Below, one piece after another: positions 39,058 to 46,981 of a stretch of DNA of 64,000 nucleotides (the stretch's first letter is position 1; each line of letters starts with the position of its first letter). The notes below the pieces were generated by a model. It did no database searches, had not been told where the DNA came from, and worked only from the letters and a program-made list of their open reading frames with translations. The position numbers were made by a program, and so were the translations under genes. The stretch comes from an uncultured Piscinibacter sp. (lineage in GTDB: Bacteria; Pseudomonadota; Gammaproteobacteria; Burkholderiales; Burkholderiaceae_C): assembly GCF_937952055.1 (NCBI RefSeq), contig NZ_CALFYO010000019.1, positions 558,001 through 622,000 of the forward strand, written 5' to 3'.

Positions 39058-39261
39058 CCCATCCTTGCAGCCAGGGCCAGCGTCATCGTGACCGTCGATC
39101 CCGCCTGGCTGCCCCTCCTGCCGCGATTAGGCCGGGCCCGGGCGGCGCGCGCCAGCGGGATAAGTGTGCATACCACCCAGTTGAGGGGTCCCGCCGGATC
39201 TGCCGGAGGACGTCCGGAGGTGCCGCCGCGCCCCGCACCATCGTGCGCTGGGGGGGCGTAC

Positions 39262-39295
39262 AAAAGAAAAGGGGTTAGCAGCTGCTAACCCCTTT
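39262..39295 (-). terminator. Intrinsic terminator of tRNA-Thr and the genes before it
   Basis: A perfect palindrome at 39268-39295 (arms AAAGGGGTTAGCAG) is followed, read leftward, by TTTTCTTTT. It lies 7 bases past the tRNA 3' end, where transcription of the prfB-pepN-fbp run would also stop. Confidence 0.85.
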
Positions 39296-39301
39296 CCAGG
39301 T

Positions 39302-39377
39302 TGGTGCCGGTGAAGAGAGTCGAACTCCCGACCTTCGCATTACGAATGCGCTGCTCTACCAACTGAGCTACACCGGC
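39302..39377 (-). tRNA. tRNA-Thr (anticodon CGU)
   Basis: Read leftward: acceptor GCCGGTG/CACCGGC, D-loop AGTTGGTAG, anticodon loop TTCGTAA (CGU), T-arm GTTCGACTC, discriminator A and encoded CCA. 76 bases. It is followed by a strong intrinsic terminator and preceded by the phosphoglycerate-mutase-like gene by 25 bases. Confidence 0.97.
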
Positions 39378-39402
39378 GATAACCGCGCATTATAGCCAGG
39401 CC

Positions 39403-40071
39403 TCAACTGTAGGTGACCCAGCCCTCCAGCGCCGGGTCGCTCAGGTGGGGCAGGGTGTTGAAGCTGAGCAGCGAATGCCGCTTCGGGCTGAAAACGAACT
39501 CGGTCACCGCGCTGTTGCGGATGCGCATGTTCAGCTCGATGGCCGCGGGGTTCGGCGCACCGAGCACGTCGGCCACCGCAGTGGCGATCGGTCCGCCGCT
39601 GGAGACGATCAGCACCGCACCCGCGTGGCTCGTCCGCACGTGGTCGAGCGTCTCGCGGATGCCGGCGACGAACTCGGCATGGCTGGGCATGCCCTGCGGC
39701 CGGGTGCGGCCGTCCATCCAGGCCTGCAAGCCCTCGCGCAGCAGCCGGAAATGCGCCCGCGCGCCGTCGGGCGTGTGCAGCGGTGCGATCGGCTCGGGGT
39801 TCAGCGCGGCGACCAGCGCGTCGCCGTCGTATTCGTTCAGCCCCGGCCAGGCCTGCGCCTCGGGCGCCATCTGCATGCCCTGGGCGATGCAGGCCAGCGA
39901 GTCGACCTGGCGTCTCAGCGTGCCCGTCAGCGCCACCTCGAAGACGATGCCCGCCTGGCGGAAGAACTCGCCCAGGCGCACGCACTGGCGGCGGCCGAGA
40001 TCGCTGAGCCGGTCGTAGTCCTCGCTCCCGAACGAGGCCTGTCCATGACGCACGAGAAAGAGCTGGCCCAT
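39403..40071 (-). CDS. Histidine phosphatase superfamily protein (phosphoglycerate mutase-like)
   Basis: 222 residues with the RHG motif LFLVRHGQASFG (His9 as phosphohistidine), Arg in TGTLRRQVDS, and the second His replaced by SSGGPIATAV (a Ser-Gly context, not the usual H-G). The missing second catalytic His in that loop is unusual and may reduce or change activity. It lies 10 bases after fbp in the leftward run. Confidence 0.82.
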   Translation of the reverse strand: MGQLFLVRHGQASFGSEDYDRLSDLGRRQCVRLGEFFRQAGIVFEVALTGTLRRQVDSLACIAQGMQMAPEAQAWPGLNEYDGDALVAALNPEPIAPLHTPDGARAHFRLLREGLQAWMDGRTRPQGMPSHAEFVAGIRETLDHVRTSHAGAVLIVSSGGPIATAVADVLGAPNPAAIELNMRIRNSAVTEFVFSPKRHSLLSFNTLPHLSDPALEGWVTYS

Positions 40072-40081
40072 CGGTCCGGGC

Positions 40082-41092
40082 CTATGCCGCGTCGCGGTGG
40101 TAGGCGGTGACGCGCTCGACCTCGTTCTTCGAGCCGAGCACCACGCTGACGCGTTCGTGCAGCTTGCCCGGCACGATGTCGAGGATGCGCTGCGTGCCGC
40201 TGGTGGCCATGCCGCCGGCCTGCTCGATGAGGAAGCTCATCGGGTTGGCCTCGTAGAGCAGGCGCAGCTTGCCGGGCTTGTCGGGCTCGCGGCGGTCCCA
40301 GGGGTACATGAAGATGCCCCCGCGCGTCAGGATGCGGTGCACGTCGGCCACCATGCTGGCCACCCAGCGCATGTTGAAATCCTTGCCGCGCGGACCTTCC
40401 TTGCCGGCCAGGCATTCGTCGATGTAGCGGCGCATCGGAGGCGCCCAGTGGCGCATGTTCGACATGTTGATGGCGAACTCCCGGGTGTCCGCCGGGACCT
40501 GCACCTGTTCGGCGGTCAGCACCCACGAGCCCATTTCCCGGTCCAGCGTGAACATGGCGACGCCCTCGCCGACGGTGAGCACCAGCGTGGTCTGCGGGCC
40601 ATAGACACAGTAGCCGGCCGCGGCCTGCTGCTTGCCGGGCTGCAGGAAGTCTTCCTCGCTGATGCCGCGGCTGTTGGTGACCTTGCGCAGCACCGAGAAG
40701 ATGGTGCCGATGCTGACGTTGACGTCGATGTTGGACGAACCGTCCAGCGGGTCGAACAGCAACAGGTACTCGCCCTGCGGATAGCGGTCGGGCACGACAT
40801 GGATCGAGTCCATCTCCTCGCTGGCCATGGCGGCCAGGTGGCCGCCCCAGACGTTGGCCTCGATGAGCACCTCGTTGGCGATCACGTCGAGCTTCTTCTG
40901 CACCTCGCCCTGCACGTTCTCCGTGTCGGCACTGCCGAGCACGTCGCCGAGCGCGCCCTTGTTGACCGAGATGGCGATGCGCTTGCAGGCGCGGGCGACC
41001 ACTTCGATGAGCAGGCGCAGTTCGGCCGAGATGTGGCCATGCTCGCGCTGCTGTTCGACGAGGTACTGCGTGAGGCTGATCTTTCGGGGCAC
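40082..41092 (-). CDS. fbp: Fructose-1,6-bisphosphatase class 1
   Basis: 336 residues with the metal-site motif LFDPLDGSSNID (about 112-123), NMRWVASMVADVHRILTRGGIFMYP and the AMP-region NKGALGDVLG. It catalyses the gluconeogenic step FBP to F6P. GTG 41092 begins PRKISLTQYL, matching the family. It lies 3 bases after pepN. Confidence 0.95.
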   Translation of the reverse strand: MPRKISLTQYLVEQQREHGHISAELRLLIEVVARACKRIAISVNKGALGDVLGSADTENVQGEVQKKLDVIANEVLIEANVWGGHLAAMASEEMDSIHVVPDRYPQGEYLLLFDPLDGSSNIDVNVSIGTIFSVLRKVTNSRGISEEDFLQPGKQQAAAGYCVYGPQTTLVLTVGEGVAMFTLDREMGSWVLTAEQVQVPADTREFAINMSNMRHWAPPMRRYIDECLAGKEGPRGKDFNMRWVASMVADVHRILTRGGIFMYPWDRREPDKPGKLRLLYEANPMSFLIEQAGGMATSGTQRILDIVPGKLHERVSVVLGSKNEVERVTAYHRDAA

Positions 41093-41095
41093 GGC

Positions 41096-43771
41096 TCAGG
41101 TCTCCAGGGCTCGCGTGACGACTTCTCGCACGTCGTTGGACAGGTCGGCTCGCGCGGCGACGCGGGCGATCGCCTCGCGCGCGGCGCTGCGGTAGGGCTC
41201 GGCGAGTTGCGCCCAGCGGTCCATCACCCGGGCAATGCGCGCAGCCAGCTGCGGGTTGAAGGCGTCGAGCTCGAGCACGCGCTCGGCCCAGAACACGTAG
41301 CCCGCCGCGTCGGTGCGATGGAAGGCCGCCGGGTTCTCGGCGCACAGCCTCTGCACCAGGCTGCGCGCGCGGTTGGGGTTGTGCAGCGTGAAGTCCGGGT
41401 GCTTGAGCAGTGCCTTGGCGCGGGCGAACACGCGGCCGTCGCGCTCGGGAGCCAGGGCCTGCAGCATGAACCACTTGTCGATGACCAGCGCGTCGTCGCG
41501 GAACAGGTCGTGAAAGCGCTTCAGCGCCAGGTCGGCCATCTCCGAATGCGAGGCCAGCAAGGCCCACAGCGCCCCCTGGCGGTCGGTCATGTTGGTCGCA
41601 TCCTTGAAGCGCTGGTAGGCCCTGCCCTGCCAGAGCACGTCGCCGCGCGCGGTCGCGTCGATGCACAGCATCGCCAGCGCCTGATTGGCCAGGGCCCGAC
41701 GGCCGGCGGGCGTCGGCGCGGGCGAATAGACGCCGCCGACCTGGTGTGTCTCCCAGGCCCATTCCCAGTCCCTGCGCAGGGACTGCGCAAGCTGCAGCAC
41801 CATCGCTTCACGGGCGGCATGGATGCGCTGCGGGTCGACGCTGTCCAACTGCTCGGCGACGTAGGTTTCGGAGGGCGGCGTCAGCACCAGCTCCTTGAAC
41901 GCGGGGTCGAGCTGTGCGTGTCGCAGCACACCGCGCATCGCGTCGACGAAGGCCTCGTCGAGCTGCAGCGGCGCATCGCCGCGCACCGTGCCGAGCAGGC
42001 GTCCCAGCGCCAGTCGCTGGCCGGCCTCCCAGCGGTTGAAGGGGTCGGTGTCGTGGGCGAGCCGCACCAGCAGGTCGGCTTCGTCGAGACCGTCGGCGAG
42101 TTGCACCGGCGCCGAGAATTGGCGCAGCAGCGAGGGCACCGGCTCGGCGTCGACGTCGACGAAGGTGAAGAAGCTGCGCTCCTCGTCCAGCACCAGCACG
42201 CGCTCGGTGCAGGCTCGCTCCGCCGGTTCGTCTTCCAGGCGCAGAGGCAGCGGCCGGCCATCCTTCGACAGCAGGCCCATCGCCACCGGAATCACGAAGG
42301 GCTGCTTTTCCGCCTGGCCGTGCGACGGCGCGCAGTGCTGTTCCAGCGCCAGCGTGTAGGTGCGCGTCGGTGCGTCGTAGCGGCCGCGCGCCGTCAGGCG
42401 CGGCGTGCCCGACTGGCTGTACCAGCGCTTGAACTGCTCCAGCGTTCGCGCGAGCTCGCTGCCGGGGTTGGCGTCGGCGACGGCCTGCACGAAGTCGTCG
42501 CAGGTCACCGCCTGGCCGTCGTGGCGCTCGAAGTACAGCGAGAGGCCGCGGGCGAAACCCTCGCGGCCCACCAGCGTCTGCATCATGCGCACCACCTCGG
42601 CGCCCTTCTCGTAGACGGTGGCGGTGTAAAAGTTGTTGATCTCGACGTACTCGTCGGGCCGCACCGGGTGCGCCATGCTGCCGGCGTCCTCGGGGAACTG
42701 CCGCTCGCGCAGCATGTGCACGTCGGCGATGCGCTTGACGGCGCGCGCCGTCGCGCTGCCGGCCATGTCCATGCTGAACTCCTGGTCACGAAAGACCGTC
42801 AGGCCTTCCTTCAGGCTGAGCTGGAACCAGTCGCGGCAGGTGATGCGATTGCCCGTCCAGTTGTGGAAGTACTCGTGGCCGACCACGCTCTCGATGGCCA
42901 GGTAGTCGGCGTCGGTGGCGGAGGCCGGGTTGGCCAGGACGTACTTCGTGTTGAAAATGTTCAGGCCCTTGTTCTCCATCGCGCCCATGTTGAAGTCGCC
43001 GACGGCGACGATCATGAAGCGGTCGAGGTCCAACGGCAGCTTGAAGCGCGCCTCGTCCCACACCACCGAGGCAATCAGCGAGTTCATCGCGTGCTCGGTC
43101 TTGTCGAGGTCGCCGCGGCGCACCCACACCTGCAGCAGGTGGTCGCGGCCGGAACGCGTGCGGATGTGCTGCTCACGCGCCACCAGGTCGGCGGCCACCA
43201 GCGCGAACAGGTAGCTGGGCTTGGGGAAGGGGTCGTGCCACTTCGCGTAGTGGCGGCCGTTGTCGAGATCGCCCTGCTCCACCAGGTTGCCGTTGGACAG
43301 CAGCACCGGGTAGCGCGACTTGCTGGCGCGCAGCGTCACCGTGTAGACCGCCATCACGTCGGGGCGGTCGAGGAAGTAGGTGATGCGGCGGAAGCCCTCC
43401 GCCTCGCACTGCGTGAAGAGACCGCCGCCGGAGGTGTACAGCCCCGCGAGTTGCGTGTTCTTCTCCGGCGCGCAGGTGTTGCGGATCTCCAGCGTGAAGT
43501 CGCCGTCCGGCGGGCTGTCGATCACCAGTTCGCCATCTTCGCTGCGGAACGACACGCTCTGGCCGTCGGCCAGCACGCGCAGCGGCTCGAGGTCCTCGCC
43601 GTGCAGGCGCAGCGAGCCGGACGGCACGTTCGCGTTGCGCACCACCGCCATGCGGCTGGCGACGATGGTGCGCGTCGGGTCGAGGTCGAAGGTCAGCTCG
43701 ACGCTGCGGATCCAGTAGGCCGGCGCCGCGTAGTCGGCGCGTCGTACTGCTTGAGCAATGCCTTCACGCAT
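41096..43771 (-). CDS. pepN: Aminopeptidase N
   Basis: 891 residues of the M1 zinc metallopeptidase family. The exopeptidase motif GAMEN and the zinc motif HEYFHNWTGNRITCRDWFQLSLKEGLTVFRDQ (HExxH-18-E) are intact; the C-terminal helical repeat domain is complete (length 870 in E. coli). It trims N-terminal residues from peptides in the cytoplasm. Its start overlaps the end of the HAD gene by 8 bases. Confidence 0.96.
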   Translation of the reverse strand: MREGIAQAVRRADYAAPAYWIRSVELTFDLDPTRTIVASRMAVVRNANVPSGSLRLHGEDLEPLRVLADGQSVSFRSEDGELVIDSPPDGDFTLEIRNTCAPEKNTQLAGLYTSGGGLFTQCEAEGFRRITYFLDRPDVMAVYTVTLRASKSRYPVLLSNGNLVEQGDLDNGRHYAKWHDPFPKPSYLFALVAADLVAREQHIRTRSGRDHLLQVWVRRGDLDKTEHAMNSLIASVVWDEARFKLPLDLDRFMIVAVGDFNMGAMENKGLNIFNTKYVLANPASATDADYLAIESVVGHEYFHNWTGNRITCRDWFQLSLKEGLTVFRDQEFSMDMAGSATARAVKRIADVHMLRERQFPEDAGSMAHPVRPDEYVEINNFYTATVYEKGAEVVRMMQTLVGREGFARGLSLYFERHDGQAVTCDDFVQAVADANPGSELARTLEQFKRWYSQSGTPRLTARGRYDAPTRTYTLALEQHCAPSHGQAEKQPFVIPVAMGLLSKDGRPLPLRLEDEPAERACTERVLVLDEERSFFTFVDVDAEPVPSLLRQFSAPVQLADGLDEADLLVRLAHDTDPFNRWEAGQRLALGRLLGTVRGDAPLQLDEAFVDAMRGVLRHAQLDPAFKELVLTPPSETYVAEQLDSVDPQRIHAAREAMVLQLAQSLRRDWEWAWETHQVGGVYSPAPTPAGRRALANQALAMLCIDATARGDVLWQGRAYQRFKDATNMTDRQGALWALLASHSEMADLALKRFHDLFRDDALVIDKWFMLQALAPERDGRVFARAKALLKHPDFTLHNPNRARSLVQRLCAENPAAFHRTDAAGYVFWAERVLELDAFNPQLAARIARVMDRWAQLAEPYRSAAREAIARVAARADLSNDVREVVTRALET

Positions 43772-44474
43772 GGTGGTCTTCTTTCGTCAGGGCAGAGGGC
43801 GCGAGCGGGCGGAAGTCCGGCGCGCACGCGAGCAGGTTCGGGTAGCCGGCAAAGGCAGCCGCGGGCAAGGTGGTGGTCAGCGCCACCGCGCCCATGCCGG
43901 CACGGCGCGCAGCCTCGATGCCCAGCGGGGCGTCCTCGAAGACGATGCAGCGCGAGGGTTCGAGGCCGAGCCGGCGTGCCGCCTCGAGGAAGATGTCGGG
44001 GTGCGGCTTGCCGCGCAGGCCGTCGCCGGCGCGGCGCCCCGGTGACGGCCCGGAGGCCTTGTCCGCGGGGCTGACGACCGTCTCGACCCAGCGGTCGATC
44101 GGAAAGCGCGCGAAGGCGAGTTTCATGTTCTCGGGCGTCGAAGCGGTACACACCGCGAGGCGAAGGCCCTCGGCCAGCGAGCGCTCGACGAATTCCTGCG
44201 CGCCGGCCACCATCGCCAGCCGTGGCGCGGCGAACTCGCGGTACAGCGTCTCCTTCTCGTCGGCCATGGCCACCCGTTCGCCGGGCGTGGCGTGCGGGAA
44301 CATCTCCGACAGGATCTCGTCGTTCGAGCGCCCGGCGGTCGCGGCGAAGAACGCGTCGGCGTCGAGGGTCATGCCGCGCCGCGCATGCCACGCCACCCAG
44401 GCGTCGTGGTGGTGCGGCATGCTGTCGATCAGCGTGCCGTCGAGGTCGAAGAGAAAGCCTTGCACGCCGACCAC
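43764..44474 (-). CDS. HAD-superfamily phosphatase (beta-phosphoglucomutase-like)
   Basis: 236 residues. Motif I FLFDLDGTLIDS (Asp10, Asp12), motif II CTAS, motif III region KPHPDIFLEAARRLG and motif IV CIVFEDAPLGIEAA are present, with a helical cap as in phosphoglycolate phosphatase and beta-phosphoglucomutase. A short Gly/Arg insertion (GPSPGRRAGDGLRG) precedes motif III. The GTG start at 44474 is uncertain; there is no ATG nearby. Tightly placed between prfB and pepN. Confidence 0.88.
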   Translation of the reverse strand: MVGVQGFLFDLDGTLIDSMPHHHDAWVAWHARRGMTLDADAFFAATAGRSNDEILSEMFPHATPGERVAMADEKETLYREFAAPRLAMVAGAQEFVERSLAEGLRLAVCTASTPENMKLAFARFPIDRWVETVVSPADKASGPSPGRRAGDGLRGKPHPDIFLEAARRLGLEPSRCIVFEDAPLGIEAARRAGMGAVALTTTLPAAAFAGYPNLLACAPDFRPLAPSALTKEDHHA

Positions 44475-44478
44475 GTCG

Positions 44479-45583
44479 TCACACGCCCTGCTTGAGGCTC
44501 GCCTCGATGAAGGCGTCGAGGTCGCCGTCGAGCACCTTCTGCGTGTTGCTGATCTCGACGTTGGTGCGCAGGTCCTTGATGCGGCTCTGGTCGAGCACGT
44601 AGCTGCGGATCTGGTGGCCCCAGCCGACGTCGGTCTTGCTGTCCTCGAGCTTTTGCTGCTCGGCCATCTGCTTGCGCATCTCGTGCTCGTACAGGCGCGA
44701 GCGCAGCATCTGCCAGGCCTCGTCCCGATTGCGGTGCTGGCTGCGGTCGTTCTGGCACTGCACGACGATGCCGGTGGGAATGTGCGTCAAGCGCACCGCC
44801 GAGTCGGTCTTGTTGATGTGCTGTCCGCCGGCGCCGCTGGCGCGGAAGGTGTCGGTGCGAACGTCGGCCGGGTTGATCTCGATCTCGATCGAGTCGTCGA
44901 CTTCCGGATAGACGAACAGGCTGGCGAAGCTGGTGTGCCGGCCGCCGGACGAGTCGAACGGGCTCTTGCGCACCAGGCGATGCACGCCGGTCTCGGTGCG
45001 CAGCAGGCCGAATGCGTACTCGCCCTCGACCTTGATGGTGGCGCTGCGGATGCCGGCGACGTCGCCCTCGGTCTCTTCCATCACCTCGGTCTTGAAGCCC
45101 TTGCGTTCGCAGTACTTGAGGTACTGGCGCAGCAGCATCTGCGCCCAGTCGCAGGCCTCAGTGCCACCGGCACCGGCCTGGATGTCGATGAAGCAGTTGC
45201 TCGGGTCCGCCGGGTTGTTGAACATGCGGCGGAACTCGAGCTGCTCGACGATCTCGCGCAGCTTGGCCGCTTCGTCCTCGATCGCGGCCAGGCCGTCGAA
45301 GTCCGCGTCGGCCTTCGACATCTCGTACAGCTCGGTGTTGTCGGAGAGGTTGCTGGCCAGGTGGTTGATGGTGTCGACCACTGTCTCCAGCGACTTCTTC
45401 TCGCGTCCCAGCTCCTGGGCGCGCCTCGGCTCGTTCCAGACGTTCGGGTTCTCGAGCGCGGCGTTGACCTCGTTCAGCCGCAGTGCTTTGCGGTCGTAGT
45501 CAAAGATACCTCCGCAGCGCTTCGGTGCGCGAGCTCAGGTCGGCCAGGGAGGTGCCGATCTGGTTGATGCGTTCGATGTCCAT
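44479..45583 (-). CDS. prfB: Peptide chain release factor 2, with programmed +1 frameshift
   Basis: A joined gene: 27 codons from ATG 45583 (MDIERINQIGT) end at an in-frame UGA (45502-45500); a +1 shift skipping the T at 45502 continues to 44479 for 367 residues in all (E. coli RF2: 365). The GGQ peptidyl-tRNA hydrolysis motif (GAGGQHINKT) and the SPF stop-recognition motif (KSPFDSSGG) are present. RF2 ends translation at UAA/UGA and regulates its own synthesis through this shift. It heads a leftward run with the HAD, pepN and fbp genes. Confidence 0.96.
45500..45513 (-). promoter_or_regulatory. RF2 programmed frameshift site
   Basis: Read leftward GGAGGT (45513-45508) lies 2 bases before CTT TGA C: an internal Shine-Dalgarno next to a slippery CUU and a UGA stop codon. 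This is the known autoregulatory site of prfB; when RF2 is low, ribosomes shift +1 and complete the protein. Confidence 0.95.
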
Positions 45584-45767
45584 GGTGTGATCTTCTGCGA
45601 AAGGGGCGCATTTTGGCATGGGGCCCCGCGGCGGCGGTCTGACAGACCTTGCAGGTTCCGACTGCGGGTTTGCCCGGAGGGGAGAAGCGAGAGATCCAGC
45701 CCTGGTTGTCAGAAACCTGTAAGGGCTCGCGGACGACAGTCTCGCACCTTCCTGGCAAGGGTTTTGG

Positions 45768-46064
45768 ATGCTGCTGTTCGTGTCTGCGGTGAAGCTGGTG
45801 ACCGAGATTGCACTGATGGCACTGGCAGGGCAATTCCTGCTCGGGCTGCTGGCCGGCCAGAAGCGCGAGAGCAACTTCTTCTACAAGCTGCTGCAGGTGC
45901 TCACCGGCCCGTTCGTGAAGGGCACGCGCCTGATCACGCCCCGCATCGTCATCGACCGCCACATTCCGCTGGCCGCCTTCGTGCTGCTGTCGATGGTGTG
46001 GGTGCTGAGCACGATCGTGAAGATCAACCTGTGCCTGCAGATCGGAGTCGAACAATGTCGCTGA
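45768..46064 (+). CDS. Small membrane protein (98 aa)
   Basis: 98 residues with an N-terminal helix (LLFVSAVKLVTEIALMALAGQFLLGLLAGQ) and a second near 68-88 (LAAFVLLSMVWVLSTIVKINLCL), joined by a basic loop (FYKLLQVLTGPFVKGTRLITPR). The next gene, a TPR protein, starts within its 3' end (10-base overlap), so they are coupled. No recognised domain. Confidence 0.75.
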   Translation: MLLFVSAVKLVTEIALMALAGQFLLGLLAGQKRESNFFYKLLQVLTGPFVKGTRLITPRIVIDRHIPLAAFVLLSMVWVLSTIVKINLCLQIGVEQCR

Positions 46065-46633
46065 GGTCCAAGCCGCTGGCCTACTGGGGCCTGAAGCTGC
46101 GCGCGATCACGGAGCTGGTGTTCGGCCGCCACGCCGCCGCCGAGCGCAGCTTCGACGCCATGCTGGCGCGGTGGCCGGCCGATCCCTACGCGCTGGCCAG
46201 CCGCACCATGGTGCGCGCGCAGCGCGGCGCCGTCGAGGCGGCGATTGCCGATGCGCAGGCCCTGGTCGCCCACCATCCGGCGCGCAGCGCCGCCGACTGG
46301 TTCAATCTCGCCTACCTGCTCGAGGATGCCGGCCGCTACGACGAGGCCCTCCCCGCCTTCCGCCGTGCCGTCGAGCTCAATCCGAATCTGGACCGCGCCT
46401 GGTACGGGCTGGGCCTGACCCTGATCCGCCTGCGCCGCCTGGACGAAGCCGTCGAGGCGCTGGAGCGCAACACCAAGCTGCAGCCGATGAGCCCGTACGG
46501 CTGGTACCAGCTGGCCCGCGTCCAACTGGACCGGCAGCAGCCCGACGAGACGCGCAAGATCATCCGCCACCTGCAGCGCTTCGAGCCCAAGGTGGCGGCG
46601 CAGCTCGAACGCGAGACCGGGCTGGCGCCGTGA
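46055..46633 (+). CDS. TPR-repeat protein
   Basis: 192 residues with three to four tetratricopeptide repeats (ADWFNLAYLLEDAGRYDEALPAFRRAVELNPN, RAWYGLGLTLIRLRRLDEAVEALERNTKLQPM). No signal peptide; it is likely cytoplasmic, probably as a scaffold next to the small membrane protein. CGGAG precedes ATG 46055. It ends 89 bases before the symporter small subunit. Confidence 0.82.
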   Translation: MSLRSKPLAYWGLKLRAITELVFGRHAAAERSFDAMLARWPADPYALASRTMVRAQRGAVEAAIADAQALVAHHPARSAADWFNLAYLLEDAGRYDEALPAFRRAVELNPNLDRAWYGLGLTLIRLRRLDEAVEALERNTKLQPMSPYGWYQLARVQLDRQQPDETRKIIRHLQRFEPKVAAQLERETGLAP

Positions 46634-46655
46634 ACCGAGTGTGAGTGAGTAGTGA

Positions 46656-46695
46656 GCCGCGCCACGCGGCGGATCGAGGGGCGGGCGCAAGCCCG
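46656..46695 (+). promoter_or_regulatory. Two stem-loops in the leader of the symporter operon
   Basis: GCCGCG-CCA-CGCGGC (46656-46670) and CGGGC-GCAA-GCCCG (46682-46695, a GNRA-type tetraloop) lie between the TPR gene stop and the DUF4212 start. No T-run follows. They may set mRNA stability or act as a leader element; no known riboswitch is recognised. Confidence 0.4.
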
Positions 46696-46722
46696 GAGAT
46701 TGGCAACCTAGGAGGCACTGCG

Positions 46723-46980
46723 ATGCAATTGTCGGAAAGGCATCACCAGTACTGGCGGGCGAACCTGCGGATCACCGCAGTTCTGCTCGCCATCTGGTTC
46801 TTCGTGACGTTCGTGATCGGGTACTTCGCCCGTGACCTGAACTTCACGTTCTTTGGCTGGCCGTTCAGCTTCTGGGTCGCGGCCCAGGGAGCGCTGATCG
46901 TCTATGTCGCGATCATCTGGTACTACGCCCGGCACATGAACCGGCTGGACCAGCAGTTCGGCGTTGCCGAGGAGGAATGA
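46723..46980 (+). CDS. DUF4212 small subunit of a sodium/solute symporter
   Basis: 85 residues, two membrane helices (ITAVLLAIWFFVTFVIGYFA and FSFWVAAQGALIVYVAIIWYYA), the standard DUF4212 layout. These proteins accompany an SSS-family symporter, encoded here directly downstream (1-base spacing). AGGAGG precedes ATG 46723. Confidence 0.93.
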   Translation: MQLSERHHQYWRANLRITAVLLAIWFFVTFVIGYFARDLNFTFFGWPFSFWVAAQGALIVYVAIIWYYARHMNRLDQQFGVAEEE

Positions 46981-46981
46981 C

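Noticed and set aside
40097..44074. A 1325-codon plus-strand open frame opposite fbp and pepN
   Set aside because: It is antisense to two clearly recognised enzymes and its translation is His/Ala/Val-rich with no domain; a mirror frame from GC-rich codons.
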